Assembly: GCF_900105555.1 (NCBI RefSeq)
Contig: NZ_FNTZ01000001.1
Location: forward strand, 3,847,501-3,911,500
DNA from: Pseudomonas coleopterorum
GTDB taxonomy: Bacteria > Pseudomonadota > Gammaproteobacteria > Pseudomonadales > Pseudomonadaceae
DNA: 64,000 nucleotides
Direction of reading: 5' to 3'
The translations under genes were made by a program, and so were the position numbers. Positions 10,133 to 20,391 of the stretch are shown piece by piece (within the stretch, counting starts at the first letter, position 1; each line of letters begins with the position of its first letter). Below the pieces are notes generated by a model that ran no database searches, was not told the DNA's origin, and saw only the letters and a program-made list of their open reading frames with translations.

Positions 10133-11068
10133 TTAAGCGGTTGGCTTGGCCCAGTGGGCACGCGCGGCGGCGACATCCGCATCGATCGCCGACTTCAGCG
10201 CCTCCAGCGAGGCGAAACGCTGCTCATCACGCAGCTTGTGGTGGAACGCCACCGTTAAATGCCGGCCATAGAGGTCACCGGCAAAGTCCAGCAAATGCAC
10301 TTCCAGGTGGGCACTGCCATCACCTGCAACGGTTGGCCGCACGCCTATGTTGGCGACTCCCGGCCAGGTCTTGCCATCGATGTCGACACTCACCAGGTAG
10401 ACCCCGGTCAGCGGCACGCGACGGCGCTTGAGTTGCACATTGGCAGTGGGCCAGCCCAGTTGGCGGGCCAGCTTTTGCCCATGCAGGACCCTTCCTTCGA
10501 TGCAGAAGGGTCGGCCGAGCAGTTGCTCGGCACGTTCGAAATCGGCCGACGCCAGGGCCTTGCGGACCTGGGTGCTGCTCACCCGCTGACCGTCCAGTTC
10601 AACGGTCTGCGCCGCCTCGACGGTAAAGCCTTGAAGGCTGCCGGCCTGGGTCAGGAAATCGAAGTCTCCTGCCCGGTCGCAGCCGAAACGAAAGTCGTCG
10701 CCAACTTCGAGGTGCTTCACGCCCAGGCCGTCGATCAGGATGGTATCGACGAACTCCGAGGCGCTGAGCTGGCTCAGGCGCTTGTTGAAGGCCAGGCACA
10801 GCACCAGATCGACCTGCTCGTCGGCCAGCAGCTGCACTTTGTCACGCAACCGGGCCAAGCGGGCCGGCGCGGTCTGTGGACTGAAGTATTCGCGCGGCTG
10901 GGGCTCGAAGATCACTACGCAGCTGGGCACACCCAACTCCCGGGCACGCTCGCGCAGCCGCGCCAGGATAGCCTGATGGCCGCGGTGGACACCGTCGAAA
11001 TTGCCAATGGTGGCGGCGCAGCCCCGATGCTGGGGCCGCAGATTGTGAAGGCCTCGAACCAGCTGCAT
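10133..11068 (-). CDS. ribF: Bifunctional riboflavin kinase / FAD synthetase
   Basis: Makes FMN and then FAD from riboflavin and ATP in the cytoplasm. 311 residues: N-terminal nucleotidyltransferase domain (ATIGNFDGVHRGHQAIL, residues about 18-34; SSTQVRKAL) and C-terminal flavokinase domain (GRVLHGQKLARQLGWPTAN, GVYLVSVDI). The ATG at 11068 begins MQLVRGLHNL, as in other pseudomonads; upstream in-frame starts overlap the likely promoter and are rejected. First gene of the ribF-ileS-lspA-fkpB-ispH operon. Confidence 0.96.
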   Translation of the reverse strand: MQLVRGLHNLRPQHRGCAATIGNFDGVHRGHQAILARLRERARELGVPSCVVIFEPQPREYFSPQTAPARLARLRDKVQLLADEQVDLVLCLAFNKRLSQLSASEFVDTILIDGLGVKHLEVGDDFRFGCDRAGDFDFLTQAGSLQGFTVEAAQTVELDGQRVSSTQVRKALASADFERAEQLLGRPFCIEGRVLHGQKLARQLGWPTANVQLKRRRVPLTGVYLVSVDIDGKTWPGVANIGVRPTVAGDGSAHLEVHLLDFAGDLYGRHLTVAFHHKLRDEQRFASLEALKSAIDADVAAARAHWAKPTA

Positions 11069-11096
11069 AACGCGCTTCTTGCTCATAAAGTGGTCG

Positions 11097-11125
11097 ATTA
11101 TAACCATACCCACGCGCCGACGACA
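11097..11125 (-). promoter_or_regulatory. Candidate sigma-70 promoter for ribF
   Basis: On the minus strand a perfect TATAAT occupies 11102-11097, 29 bases ahead of the ribF ATG, with a weak -35 (TGTCGT) 17 bases further upstream. It fits the start of the five-gene operon. It is a sequence match only. Confidence 0.5.
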
Positions 11126-11179
11126 GGCAACAGCGTGCATGGATGTTCGCTAATGCACAAAACCGCTGGCACCCAAGGA

Positions 11180-12718
11180 TCAGGCCAGCCCGCGGCGAGC
11201 GAAGTCCTTGAGGCGGAAGCCCATGGCCAACAACATTCCGAAATACACTAGCACGCCTGTCAACACCAGCAGCCCCAGGCGCAGGAAGCGTTCGAGCATC
11301 TGGCCGTCAGCCCATGCCGGCATGTACTGCAGCAATACCAGCAAGGCGACGGCCATGGCCAGTACGGCGATGCCCAGCTTGCATAAAAAGACGGTCCAGC
11401 CCGGCTGCGGTTGAAACAGGTCCTGCTGGCGCAGTTTCCAATACAGCAGCCCGGCGTTCAGGCAGGCACCCAGGCTGATGGCCAGCGCCAGGCCAGCGTG
11501 CTGCAGGTGGCTGATGAACATCAGGTTGAAGACCTGCGTAGCCACCAGCGTGAAGAGCGCGATCTTCACCGGCGTACGGATGTTCTGCTGCGCATAGAAA
11601 CCCGGCGCCAGCACCTTGATCAGGATGATGCCCAACAGACCGATGGAATAGGCGATCAGTGCGCGCTGGGTCATGGCCGCATCCAGGGCGGTGAATTTGC
11701 CGTACTGGAACAAGGCCACGGTCAACGGCTCGGCAAGCAATGCCAGGGCCACGGCGCAAGGCAGCACCAGCACGAAGCACAGACGCAGCCCCCAGTCGAG
11801 GATGCGCGAGTACTCATGGCGGTCCTTGTTGGCGTAGGTCTTGGAAAGGGTCGGCAACAGAATGGTACCCAGCGCCACCCCCAGCACGCCCGAGGGCAGT
11901 TCCATCAGACGGTCGGCGTAGTACATCCACGAGACCGAGCCTGCTACCAGAAAAGAGGCGAAGATGGTGTTGATGATCAGCGATATCTGGCTGACCGACA
12001 CCCCGAGAATGGCCGGTAGCATCTGCTTCATCACACGCACCGCGCCGGTGTCGCGCAGGCTCAGACGCGGCAGTACCAGCAGGCCGAGCCTTTTCAGATG
12101 CGGCAGTTGATACAGCAGCTGCGCCAGTCCGCCCGCCAGGACCGCCCAGCCGAGCGCCATCACCGGCGGATCGAAATACGGCGTGAGGAACAGGGCGAAC
12201 AGGATCATCGACACGTTGAGCAGCGTAGGCGTGAAGGCCGGCACCGAAAAGCGGTTGTAGGTATTGAGGATCGCACCGACGAAGGACGACAGCGAGATCA
12301 GCAATATATAAGGAAAGGTCACCCGCAGAAGGTCGGTGGTGAGATGGAATTTCTCCGGCGTGTCGGCGAAGCCCGGCGCGGTGGCCCAGATGACCCAGGG
12401 CGCGGCCAGGATCCCGGCCACCGTGACCAGCGCCAGGGCCAGGGTCAACAGGCCGGCGACGTAGGCAATGAAGGTACGCGTGGCCTCCTCGCCCTGCTGG
12501 TTCTTGTACTCGGCGAGAATCGGCACGAAGGCCTGGGAGAACGCGCCCTCGGCGAAGATCCGGCGCAGCAGGTTCGGCAGTTTGAAGGCGATGAAAAAGG
12601 CGTCGGTGGCCATGCCGGCGCCGAAGATGCGCGCGATGATGGTGTCGCGGACGAAGCCCAGCACCCGCGAAACCATGGTGATGGAGCTGACCGCGGCCAG
12701 GGATTTGAGTAGATTCAT
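11180..12718 (-). CDS. murJ: Lipid II flippase MurJ (MviN)
   Basis: Inner-membrane flippase moving lipid II to the periplasmic face for peptidoglycan synthesis. 512 residues with about 14 membrane helices. Family motifs: [17 protein letters not shown] at the start, [20 protein letters not shown], and [21 protein letters not shown] in the middle. The start at 12718 (MNLLKSL) matches relatives; the 13-codon upstream extension lacks conservation. It lies between ribF and rpsT, the usual Pseudomonas order, transcribed away from rpsT. Confidence 0.96.
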   Translation of the reverse strand: MNLLKSLAAVSSITMVSRVLGFVRDTIIARIFGAGMATDAFFIAFKLPNLLRRIFAEGAFSQAFVPILAEYKNQQGEEATRTFIAYVAGLLTLALALVTVAGILAAPWVIWATAPGFADTPEKFHLTTDLLRVTFPYILLISLSSFVGAILNTYNRFSVPAFTPTLLNVSMILFALFLTPYFDPPVMALGWAVLAGGLAQLLYQLPHLKRLGLLVLPRLSLRDTGAVRVMKQMLPAILGVSVSQISLIINTIFASFLVAGSVSWMYYADRLMELPSGVLGVALGTILLPTLSKTYANKDRHEYSRILDWGLRLCFVLVLPCAVALALLAEPLTVALFQYGKFTALDAAMTQRALIAYSIGLLGIILIKVLAPGFYAQQNIRTPVKIALFTLVATQVFNLMFISHLQHAGLALAISLGACLNAGLLYWKLRQQDLFQPQPGWTVFLCKLGIAVLAMAVALLVLLQYMPAWADGQMLERFLRLGLLVLTGVLVYFGMLLAMGFRLKDFARRGLA

Positions 12719-12890
12719 CGAAAGTTTTTCATGCCCGTTGACGAAGAGCAGGCCCATATCCGGCCCAGGTGTGCGATACTCCGCGCCGCATCAGCAGGCA
12801 GAGCCAAAACCTCGCGAGTGTACAGGTCACGGGCCAGAAGTGAATCACTTCGACACCGACCGACCACTTAGCGGATCGTTTCACGTACCC

Positions 12891-12919
12891 TTGACAACCA
12901 ACTCGTTGATGGGCATGAT
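12891..12919 (+). promoter_or_regulatory. Candidate promoter for rpsT
   Basis: TTGACA at 12891-12896, a 17-base spacer, and CATGAT at 12914-12919, followed by a GC-only discriminator (CGCGG) and a pyrimidine run at the likely start point. A GC-rich discriminator is the hallmark of stringently controlled ribosomal-protein promoters. About 50 bases ahead of the rpsT start codon. Confidence 0.55.
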
Positions 12920-12970
12920 TCGCGGCCTTATTTGTTTGCTATTTCAAAAAGTCTTTCGAGGAGCTCGACG

Positions 12971-13249
12971 GTGGCCAACTCACCTTCCGCCAAAAAACGT
13001 GCAAAACAGGCTGAGAAGCGTCGCAGCCACAACGCCAGCCTGCGTTCCATGGTTCGCACCTACATCAAGAATGTAGTCAAAGCCATCGACGCAAAAGACG
13101 CCGAAAAAGCACAAGCTGCTTATGTTCTGGCCGTGCCAGTTATCGACCGTATGGCCGATAAAGGCATCATCCACAAGAACAAGGCTGCTCGTCACAAAGG
13201 CCGTCTGAATGGCCACATCAAAGCACTGAACCAGGCTGCTGCTGCCTGA
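12971..13249 (+). CDS. rpsT: 30S ribosomal protein S20
   Basis: Small-subunit ribosomal protein binding the 5' domain of 16S rRNA; 92 residues, basic and helical. It reads [18 protein letters not shown] at the N-terminus, with [13 protein letters not shown] and a C-terminal [12 protein letters not shown] motif. The start is GTG at 12971, with GAGGAG nine bases upstream; an earlier in-frame ATG is not supported by the family. Non-ATG starts are common for S20. The gene is monocistronic, with its own promoter and terminator. Confidence 0.97.
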   Translation: MANSPSAKKRAKQAEKRRSHNASLRSMVRTYIKNVVKAIDAKDAEKAQAAYVLAVPVIDRMADKGIIHKNKAARHKGRLNGHIKALNQAAAA

Positions 13250-13266
13250 TCAGCTGTACGATGTAG

Positions 13267-13295
13267 AAAAAGCCGACCCCAGGGTCGGCTTTTTT
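13267..13295 (+). terminator. Rho-independent terminator of rpsT
   Basis: Inverted repeat AGCCGACC / GGTCGGCT (13271-13290), preceded by an A-run and followed by six T residues. It begins 17 bases after the rpsT stop codon. Confidence 0.9.
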
Positions 13296-13331
13296 GTGCC
13301 TGCATGAAAGAGGCAATATTGATGTAGCCCC

Positions 13332-13401
13332 TTTCGCGGCCGATGACCGCTCCTACGGTGGTGTGGATTTTCATCCGTAGGAGCGGTCATCGGCCGCGAA
13401 A
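13332..13401. repeat. REP-type inverted pair (family A, GTAGGAGCGGTCATCGGCCG)
   Basis: Two copies of a 27-base element in opposite orientation (13332-13358 and 13375-13401), perfect inverse complements separated by 16 bases. Single or paired copies of the same family recur at 32711-32798, 38902-38929 and 43170-43306. This is the BIME-like arrangement of Pseudomonas REP elements. It fills the gap between the convergent rpsT and creA. Confidence 0.88.
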
Positions 13402-13413
13402 ACCACGCCGCAA

Positions 13414-13875
13414 TTATTCGGTGGTCCAGGGACGAATGGGGATGGCGGTCACGGCGTTCTGCGGGCTGCCTTCGATCATGCGGTCGCTGTAGACCAGGTA
13501 CACGAGCGCGTTGCGCTTCTTGTCGTGGAATCGAACCACCTGCATAGTCTTGAACACCAGCGACGTGCGCTCCTTGAATACCTCCTCGCCTTCCTTCAAG
13601 TTGTCCGGCAACTGGATCGGCCCGACCTGGCGACAGGCGATGGACGCCTCGGCGCGGTCTTCGGCCAAGCCCAGACCACCCTTCACCCCGCCCGTCTTGG
13701 CGCGCGAAAGGTAGCAGGTCACACCCGGCACCTTGGGATCATCGAATGCTTCGACGACGATCCGGTCATTGGGACCGACAACCTTGAACACCGTGGACAC
13801 CTGACCGATTTCCTCGGCATTCGCCAGCATCGGCAGGCACAACAGCGTGGCCGCAAGGGCCTTGAGCACATTCAT
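13414..13875 (-). CDS. creA: CreA family exported protein
   Basis: 153-residue protein of unknown biochemical role. Signal peptide [20 protein letters not shown] followed by [14 protein letters not shown] and the family block [19 protein letters not shown]. It belongs to the CreA family, named for its place next to creBCD in E. coli; here no creBCD genes are near. Two cysteines in the mature part (TCYL, ACRQ) could form a disulfide in the periplasm. It lies 19 bases after proB on the same strand, so probably co-transcribed. Confidence 0.88.
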   Translation of the reverse strand: MNVLKALAATLLCLPMLANAEEIGQVSTVFKVVGPNDRIVVEAFDDPKVPGVTCYLSRAKTGGVKGGLGLAEDRAEASIACRQVGPIQLPDNLKEGEEVFKERTSLVFKTMQVVRFHDKKRNALVYLVYSDRMIEGSPQNAVTAIPIRPWTTE

Positions 13876-13894
13876 CGAAACGTTCCTGTAGGGA

Positions 13895-15013
13895 TCAAAC
13901 GAGGATCAGGTTGTCGCGGTGCACCAGCTCGGGCTCGGCCATGTAGCCCAGCAAGCGCTCGATGACGTCCGACGACTGACCGATGATTTTCTGTGCTTCG
14001 AGCGCACTGTAGTTGGCCAGGCCGCGGGCGATTTCACGACCGTCCGGCGCCACGCACACTACCATCTCACCGCGCCTGAAGCTGCCCTGCACCACTTTCA
14101 CACCCACCGGCAGCAGGCTCTTGTGGCCACCGGTCAGGGCCTGCACGGCCCCGTCGTCGAGCACCAGAGTGCCACGAGTCTGCAGATGCCCGGCGAGCCA
14201 CTGCTTGCGCGCAGCCAGCATTTCACGCTCGGGCGACAGCAGCGTACCCAGGCGATCGCCAGCCTTGAGCCGATCGAGCACACGCTCGATACGGCCGCCG
14301 ACGATTACCGTGTGCGCTCCGGAGCGCGCGGCCAGGCGCGCGGCGCGCAACTTGGTCTGCATGCCGCCGCGGCCCAGCGCACCGCCGGTACCGCCAGCGA
14401 CGGCGTCGAGCGACGGATCGTCGGCGCGCGCCTCGAAGATCAGCTGGGCATCGGGGTTGGTGCGCGGGTCGGCATCGAACATGCCGTCGCGGTCGGTGAG
14501 AATGACCAGCAGGTCCGCTTCCACCAGGTTGGCCACCAAAGCAGCCAGGGTGTCGTTGTCACCGAAGCGGATCTCGTCGGTGACCACGGTGTCGTTTTCG
14601 TTGATGACCGGCACCACGCCCAGCTCGACCAGCGTACGCAGCGTGCTGCGCGCATTGAGGTAGCGCTTGCGATCGGACAGGTCGTCGTGGGTGAGGAGAA
14701 TCTGGGCGGTGTGTCGGCCATGCTCGGCGAAGCTCGACTCCCAGGCCTGCACCAGACCCATCTGGCCGATAGCCGCGGCCGCCTGCAATTCGTGCATGCC
14801 ACTGGGGCGCTTGGCCCAGCCAAGGCGACTCATGCCGGCCGCCACTGCACCCGAAGACACTAGTACCAACTCGACCCCGGCGTTGTGCAAAGCAACCATC
14901 TGCTCGACCCATACGCCCATCGCCGCGCGATCCAGACCCTTGCCGTCCGCGGTCAGCAGCGCACTGCCGATCTTCACGACCCAGCGCTGCGCGCCCGTCA
15001 CCTTGCTCCGCAT
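13895..15013 (-). CDS. proB: Glutamate 5-kinase
   Basis: First step of proline synthesis: ATP-dependent phosphorylation of glutamate. 372 residues: N-terminal amino-acid kinase domain ([60 protein letters not shown]) and a C-terminal PUA domain (from about residue 275), the usual E. coli-like architecture. An ATG-ATG pair gives two possible starts, 15016 and 15013; the second matches relatives. A strong leftward terminator ends only about 25 bases before the start codon, which leaves little room for a separate promoter. Confidence 0.96.
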   Translation of the reverse strand: MRSKVTGAQRWVVKIGSALLTADGKGLDRAAMGVWVEQMVALHNAGVELVLVSSGAVAAGMSRLGWAKRPSGMHELQAAAAIGQMGLVQAWESSFAEHGRHTAQILLTHDDLSDRKRYLNARSTLRTLVELGVVPVINENDTVVTDEIRFGDNDTLAALVANLVEADLLVILTDRDGMFDADPRTNPDAQLIFEARADDPSLDAVAGGTGGALGRGGMQTKLRAARLAARSGAHTVIVGGRIERVLDRLKAGDRLGTLLSPEREMLAARKQWLAGHLQTRGTLVLDDGAVQALTGGHKSLLPVGVKVVQGSFRRGEMVVCVAPDGREIARGLANYSALEAQKIIGQSSDVIERLLGYMAEPELVHRDNLILV

Positions 15014-15035
15014 CATCTGCCAACCTTTGCCCGGT

Positions 15036-15070
15036 AGAAAAACAAAAACGCCGCTCATGGTGAGCGGCGT
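15036..15070 (-). terminator. Leftward terminator between obg and proB
   Basis: Perfect 10-base stem ACGCCGCTCA / TGAGCGGCGT (15048-15070), loop of three; on the minus strand it is followed by a T-rich tract (TTTTTGTTTTT) reaching to about 15036. It closes the obg transcript but lies directly upstream of the proB start. Confidence 0.8.
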
Positions 15071-15128
15071 CTAGTTTAACACCGAGGATGCCCGGCGATG
15101 CGATTGGGTGCGTGGATCGCGGTGACCT

Positions 15129-15158
15129 CTTCGCGGGCAGAGGGCTCGGCCCGCGAAG
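15129..15158. repeat. REP-like hairpin (family C)
   Basis: CTTCGCGGGC / GCCCGCGAAG perfect 10-base stem around AGAGGGCTCG. The arm TTCGCGGGCAGAG is shared with the family C copies at 18504, 35461, 41017, 44249, 57750 and 62458. It lies after the obg stop. Confidence 0.7.
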
Positions 15159-15178
15159 GCGCACGCCAGGTCGGCCGA

Positions 15179-16524
<1,346 letters not shown>

Positions 16525-16540
16525 ACTCACTCCATAAACG

Positions 16541-16566
16541 AAAAAGCCCCGTCGCAAGACAGGGCT
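16541..16566 (-). terminator. Terminator after rplU-rpmA
   Basis: On the minus strand AAGCCCTGTC TTGC GACGGGGCTT forms a 10-base stem with one G-T pair, followed by five T residues. It begins 19 bases after the rpmA stop and separates the ribosomal genes from obg. Confidence 0.88.
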
Positions 16567-16584
16567 TCTCCAGCGACGTCGCGA

Positions 16585-16842
16585 TTAGGCTGCGACAACG
16601 CTCACGTAACGACGACCGAAGGCGCCCTTTACTTCGAACTTGATCACGCCTGCGACTTTCGCGAACAGGGTGTGATCTTTACCCATGCCAACGCCGTAGC
16701 CAGCGTGGAATTGGGTGCCGCGCTGACGCACGATGATGTTGCCTGGGATGATAGCCTGGCCGCCATACATCTTCACGCCAAGGCGTTTGGCTTCTGAGTC
16801 GCGACCGTTACGGGTACTACCACCAGCTTTTTTGTGTGCCAT
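16585..16842 (-). CDS. rpmA: 50S ribosomal protein L27
   Basis: 85-residue L27. It begins [20 protein letters not shown], whose N-terminal tail reaches the peptidyl-transferase centre, and continues with [15 protein letters not shown] and GKDHTLFA. No N-terminal processing extension of the Firmicute kind is present. It follows rplU by 34 bases in the universal rplU-rpmA pair. Confidence 0.98.
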   Translation of the reverse strand: MAHKKAGGSTRNGRDSEAKRLGVKMYGGQAIIPGNIIVRQRGTQFHAGYGVGMGKDHTLFAKVAGVIKFEVKGAFGRRYVSVVAA

Positions 16843-16876
16843 GAGTCAATTCTCCTAGTGAGGAATTAGGCTGAAA

Positions 16877-17191
16877 TTACGCCTGAATACCGGTGATTTT
16901 GATCTCGGTGTACCACTGGCGGTGGCCCATGCGCTTCATGTGGTGCTTACGACGACGGAACTTGATGATGCGGACCTTATCGTGACGACCTTGGGAAATC
17001 ACTTCAGCCACAACGGTAGCGCCGGCAACCACTGGAGCGCCGATGTTCACGTCGTCGCCATTGGCGACCAACAGAACGCGATCAAAGGTAACGGATTCGC
17101 CGGTGGCGATTTCCAGTTTTTCGATCTTCAGGTATTCACCTGGGGCGACCTTGTATTGCTTGCCACCGGTAACGATTACTGCGTACGACAT
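16877..17191 (-). CDS. rplU: 50S ribosomal protein L21
   Basis: 104-residue L21: [18 protein letters not shown] at the N-terminus and the signature [16 protein letters not shown] near the end. It binds 23S rRNA. The ATG at 17191 is the family start; further upstream in-frame codons lie in the leader. First gene of rplU-rpmA, with a good promoter about 130 bases upstream. Confidence 0.97.
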   Translation of the reverse strand: MSYAVIVTGGKQYKVAPGEYLKIEKLEIATGESVTFDRVLLVANGDDVNIGAPVVAGATVVAEVISQGRHDKVRIIKFRRRKHHMKRMGHRQWYTEIKITGIQA

Positions 17192-17322
17192 GGTATTTCT
17201 CCGATAATCCTGCTCACCCAGCTCTTTATAAGTAGAGTGTCGGCTGGCATGGCTGCATGGGTTGGAACGCCCCAAATGCAATTGCGTAAGGCAGGTGCTG
17301 CCCAGGAAGTTCAGGGTGCGCG

Positions 17323-17351
17323 ATTGTACGCAAGCCATGAACCGCTGACAA
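17323..17351 (-). promoter_or_regulatory. Candidate promoter for rplU-rpmA
   Basis: On the minus strand TTGTCA (17351-17346), a 17-base spacer and TACAAT (17328-17323), followed by a CGCGC discriminator. The 331-base gap between rplU and ispB holds this and the divergent ispB promoter; I see nothing else in it. Confidence 0.65.
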
Positions 17352-17461
17352 GAGGCCGCCAGTCGCCCGAACGGTTGGGCGCTGCGGGCAAAACGATGCC
17401 GGCGCAGGTTCACGACCAGCTTCCTGCCCGGCATACGGGCGTTGCGGGCCACGGACGCGCC

Positions 17462-17490
17462 TTGACACGCTCCAACCCGCGTCCTAGCAT
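17462..17490 (+). promoter_or_regulatory. Candidate promoter for ispB
   Basis: TTGACA at 17462-17467, 17-base spacer, TAGCAT at 17485-17490, then a GCCGCGC discriminator. The predicted start point is about 25 bases before the ispB ATG. Confidence 0.6.
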
Positions 17491-17522
17491 GCCGCGCAAC
17501 CCTTCTGGAGCGACTCTCGCTG

Positions 17523-18491
17523 ATGCAACCCCAAGCTTTCTACCGCGCGGTGGCGGACGATTTCAGCGCCGTCGACGAGATCATCAAGAAGCAGCTGACC
17601 TCGCGTGTGCCGCTGGTATCGACGATCAGCGACTATATTACCTCCTCCGGAGGCAAGCGCCTGCGCCCGCTGCTGGTGTTGCTCGCTGGCAAAGCCCTGG
17701 GCCATCAAAGCGATGACCTGCGGCTGCTGGCGGCCACCATCGAGCTGCTGCACACCTCGACCCTGCTGCATGATGACGTGGTCGACATGTCTGGCATGCG
17801 TCGCGGCCGCTCCACCGCCAACGCCAAGTGGGGCAATGCTCCGAGCGTGCTGGTCGGCGACTTTCTCTATTCGCGCTCTTTCGAAATGATGGTCGAGCTG
17901 GGCTCGATGTCGGTGATGAAGATTCTTTCACACGCCACACGCATCATCGCCGAGGGCGAAGTGCTGCAGCTGTCCAAGGTACGGGACGCCAGCACCACCG
18001 AAGAGATCTACATGGAAGTGATCCGCGGCAAGACCGCGATGCTCTTCGAAGCCTCGGCGCACAGTGCGGCAGCGCTCACCGGCGCCAGCGCCGAACAGTG
18101 CGAGGCGCTGCGCACATTTGGTGACCACCTGGGTGTTGCGTTCCAACTGGTCGACGATCTGCTCGATTATCGCGGCGACGCCGAGACCCTGGGCAAGAAT
18201 GTGGGTGATGACCTGGCCGAGGGCAAGCCGACCTTGCCGCTGATCTACACCATGCGTGAAGGTAACGCCGAACAGGCAGCGCTGGTGCGGCAGGCGATCC
18301 AGAAAGGCGGGATCGAGGATCTGGAGCGCATCCGTGTGGCGGTCGAGGACTGCGGGGCGCTGGATTACACCGCGCGTCTGGCCCGCGATTATGTGTCCAA
18401 GGCCATTGCCCAGCTGGAAGTGCTGCCTGCCAGCCAGTATCGGGATGCATTGATCGAGCTCAGCGAGTTTGCGGTGGCGCGTACGCACTGA
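17523..18491 (+). CDS. ispB: All-trans polyprenyl diphosphate synthase (ubiquinone side chain)
   Basis: Long-chain trans-prenyltransferase building the ubiquinone tail from FPP and IPP; pseudomonads make Q9, so a nonaprenyl product is likely. 322 residues with the two aspartate-rich motifs: [11 protein letters not shown] (about residues 81-91) and [11 protein letters not shown] (about 208-218), plus GGKRLRP and GKTAMLFEA. Divergent from rplU, the usual gammaproteobacterial arrangement. Confidence 0.95.
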   Translation: MQPQAFYRAVADDFSAVDEIIKKQLTSRVPLVSTISDYITSSGGKRLRPLLVLLAGKALGHQSDDLRLLAATIELLHTSTLLHDDVVDMSGMRRGRSTANAKWGNAPSVLVGDFLYSRSFEMMVELGSMSVMKILSHATRIIAEGEVLQLSKVRDASTTEEIYMEVIRGKTAMLFEASAHSAAALTGASAEQCEALRTFGDHLGVAFQLVDDLLDYRGDAETLGKNVGDDLAEGKPTLPLIYTMREGNAEQAALVRQAIQKGGIEDLERIRVAVEDCGALDYTARLARDYVSKAIAQLEVLPASQYRDALIELSEFAVARTH

Positions 18492-18503
18492 TTCGGTGGT
18501 GCG

Positions 18504-18545
18504 CCCTTCGCGGGCAGAGGGCTCGCCGCCCGCCCCGCTCCCACA
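18504..18545. repeat. REP-like element (family C), single copy
   Basis: Carries TTCGCGGGCAGAGGGCTCGC and GCCCGCCCCGCTCCCACA, matching the copies at 57750 and 62510. Downstream of ispB. Confidence 0.7.
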
Positions 18546-18601
18546 ACTGCCCCTCTCTGCGGTAGCCCTTTCCTACAAGGGCTTCGCCTGCAAAAACCCT
18601 A

Positions 18602-18620
18602 TATACTGCGTGCCTTTATT
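18602..18620 (+). promoter_or_regulatory. Candidate -10 region and start point of the PhnA-like gene
   Basis: TATACT at 18602-18607, a GCGTG discriminator and CCTTTATT at the expected start point, about 20 bases before the ribosome site. No clear -35. Confidence 0.4.
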
Positions 18621-18639
18621 CTCTACCTCGAGGAATCTC

Positions 18640-18981
18640 GTGAGCACGCTGCCGCCCTGCCCCAAATGCCAATCCGAATACACCTACGAAGACGGCACCC
18701 AGCTGATCTGCCCTGAATGCAGCCATGAATGGTCGGCAACCGGCGAAGAAAGTGCCGACGGCGATGCCTTGGTGATCAAGGATTCGGTGGGCAACGTTTT
18801 GGCTGACGGTGACACCATCACCGTGATCAAGGACCTCAAGGTCAAGGGCTCTTCGCTAGTGGTCAAGGTCGGTACCAAGGTGAAGAACATTCGCCTGTGC
18901 GACGGTGACCATGATATCGATTGCAAGATCGATGGCATCGGCGCCATGAAGCTCAAGTCCGAGTTCGTGCGCAAAGTCTGA
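18640..18981 (+). CDS. PhnA/YjdM family zinc-ribbon protein
   Basis: 113-residue cytoplasmic protein of the PhnA (YjdM) family. N-terminal zinc ribbon CPKCQ...CPEC (about residues 6-28) and a C-terminal domain with [23 protein letters not shown] and a terminal [11 protein letters not shown], both diagnostic. Despite the historic name it is not phosphonoacetate hydrolase, and its role is unclear. The GTG start at 18640 has GAGGAA seven bases upstream; upstream in-frame codons overlap ispB and REP sequence. Probably monocistronic. Confidence 0.9.
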   Translation: MSTLPPCPKCQSEYTYEDGTQLICPECSHEWSATGEESADGDALVIKDSVGNVLADGDTITVIKDLKVKGSSLVVKVGTKVKNIRLCDGDHDIDCKIDGIGAMKLKSEFVRKV

Positions 18982-19068
18982 CGTACAGCCCGACCAGCGG
19001 TCCGAGCCGTCGTGAGGCGGCCGGCAAGGCTTTCAGGGGCGCAATGCCCGGCGATGGCAAATAGTCTC

Positions 19069-19100
19069 TTGCTATTATTTTAATAAGAATTATTCTCATT
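19069..19100 (+). promoter_or_regulatory. Fur-box-like palindrome overlapping a promoter
   Basis: AATAAGAATTATTCTCATT at 19082-19100 is a near-perfect palindrome (one mismatch) resembling the 19-base Fur consensus. A possible -35 TTGCTA (19069-19074) and -10 TATTCT (19091-19096), 16 bases apart, would be covered by it, so Fur with iron should repress the following gene. Confidence 0.65.
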
Positions 19101-19124
19101 GAAACCCTTTCAAGGAGAATTTCC

Positions 19125-19367
19125 ATGACCTATCTGATCGACGCCTGGCTGGACCGCCCACATCCCTACCTGCGCATCCTGCATCGTGATACTGGCGAAG
19201 TCTGTGCCGTGCTCGGCGAAGACGCGTTGGATGAACTGCGTGATCAGGGGGATCTGGATCTGCATGGTTTGAGCTCCAGCGAGCCTGTGGTGTTGAAGGA
19301 GTTGGTGCGCAACCTCTTTCTGTTCTGCTACGCCCGCGCATTGCGGCCAATGGGGGAATTGCACTGA
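19125..19367 (+). CDS. Conserved Pseudomonas 80-residue protein (PA4570-like), probably iron-regulated
   Basis: 80 residues, acidic, no signal peptide or membrane segment; no catalytic motif recognised. It has a moderately conserved look (TYLIDAWLDRPHPYLRILHRDTGEV, VLKELVRNLFLFCYAR). The ATG at 19125 follows AAGGAG at good spacing, just after a Fur-box-like palindrome. Its place after ispB corresponds to P. aeruginosa PA4570, a gene I recall as iron-starvation-induced. The function is unknown. Confidence 0.8.
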   Translation: MTYLIDAWLDRPHPYLRILHRDTGEVCAVLGEDALDELRDQGDLDLHGLSSSEPVVLKELVRNLFLFCYARALRPMGELH

Positions 19368-19402
19368 GGGTGCGGGGCGTCTGAGGGACCGCATGTACCG
19401 CC

Positions 19403-19600
19403 GACGCGGCTTGCGCCGCTGCTACAGGGATCGCGTGGCGCCGGATGCGGCTGAGAGTGAGGGGCGCCGAATGTCGCGCGGTGGGGCCGGACGCGGCTTG
19501 CGCCGCTGCTACAAGGCAGGGGGGCGTGATGGGGGAGGACGCGGCTTGCGCCGCTGCTACAGGGAGCGCGTATCTGTGTAGCAGCGGCGCGAGCCGCGTC
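19403..19600. repeat. Cluster of repeat family B (GACGCGGCTTGCGCCGCTGCTAC)
   Basis: Three direct copies (19403-19430, 19490-19515, 19538-19566) and one inverted copy (19578-19600) of a short palindromic element whose core GCGGCTTGCGCCGC folds on itself. The same family occurs at 34258-34432 and 57499-57830. It occupies most of the gap between the iron-regulated gene and fklB. Confidence 0.85.
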
Positions 19601-19635
19601 GGGGTCGTGCGGTGCCTCTGGATTACTCCGAGGCG

Positions 19636-20253
19636 TTACAGGACTTCCAGCAGTTCCACATCGAACACCAGCACGCTGTGCGGCGGGATGCTACCGACGC
19701 CCTGGGCGCCGTAGGCCAGTTCGCTGGGAACGTGTACGCGCCACTTGCTGCCGGCAGGCATCAGTTGCAGGGCTTCGGTCCAGCCAGCGATCACGCCGTT
19801 GACCGGGAACTCGGCTGGCTCGCCACGGTTGTAGGAGCTATCGAACACAGTGCCGTCGGTCAGGGTGCCGTGGTAGTGAACACGTACGGTGCTGTCGCCG
19901 GACGGCTTGCTGCCTTCGCCGGTGCTCAGCACTTCGTACTGCAGGCCACTGGCCGTGGTGGTGATTTCGGCACGCTTGGCGTTTTCCGCCAGGTACGCCT
20001 TGCCTTCGCCTGCTGCGGCTTCGGCCTTGGCCTGCTGTTCAGCCTGCATGATCTCGCGGATGACCTTGAAGCTGGCATTGAGCTCTGCTTCGCTCACACG
20101 GCTTTCATGACCGCGGAACGCGTCGGTCAGGCCGACCAGAATGGCGTCCAGACTTACACCCGGTGGCGGGTTGTCGCGAAGCTGGCCACCCAGTTGGCGG
20201 CCAATGCCATAGCTCACACGGGTTTCGTCGGTCGACAGTTGTACTTCGGACAT
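19636..20253 (-). CDS. fklB: FKBP-type peptidyl-prolyl isomerase, FklB type
   Basis: 205-residue proline isomerase. The N-terminal dimerisation helices (residues about 1-85, with VSYGIGRQLGGQL) precede the FKBP domain (VRVHYHGTLTDGTVFDSSY, VIAGWTEALQLMPAGSKW, AYGAQGVGSIPPHSVLVFDVEL). There is no signal peptide or lipobox, so FklB (cytoplasmic) fits better than Mip/FkpA. Flanked by REP repeats on its 3' side. Confidence 0.92.
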   Translation of the reverse strand: MSEVQLSTDETRVSYGIGRQLGGQLRDNPPPGVSLDAILVGLTDAFRGHESRVSEAELNASFKVIREIMQAEQQAKAEAAAGEGKAYLAENAKRAEITTTASGLQYEVLSTGEGSKPSGDSTVRVHYHGTLTDGTVFDSSYNRGEPAEFPVNGVIAGWTEALQLMPAGSKWRVHVPSELAYGAQGVGSIPPHSVLVFDVELLEVL

Positions 20254-20391
20254 CAGGCTGCTCCGCTGCGGGGTCGCGTAGGAATCTTCATCCAGAGATG
20301 AAGGACGCGCCCAGATAAAAGGGTAGGAAGACTAGCACAATGGCCGCCTCCCTTTCAGCAGGGCGCTGTCGGAACCAGATGTGAAGCGCGA

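Noticed and set aside
19403..19600. CRISPR-like array
   Set aside because: Repeats are palindromic, point in both directions, have irregular spacing with non-unique spacers, and recur elsewhere; no cas genes. They are REP-type elements.
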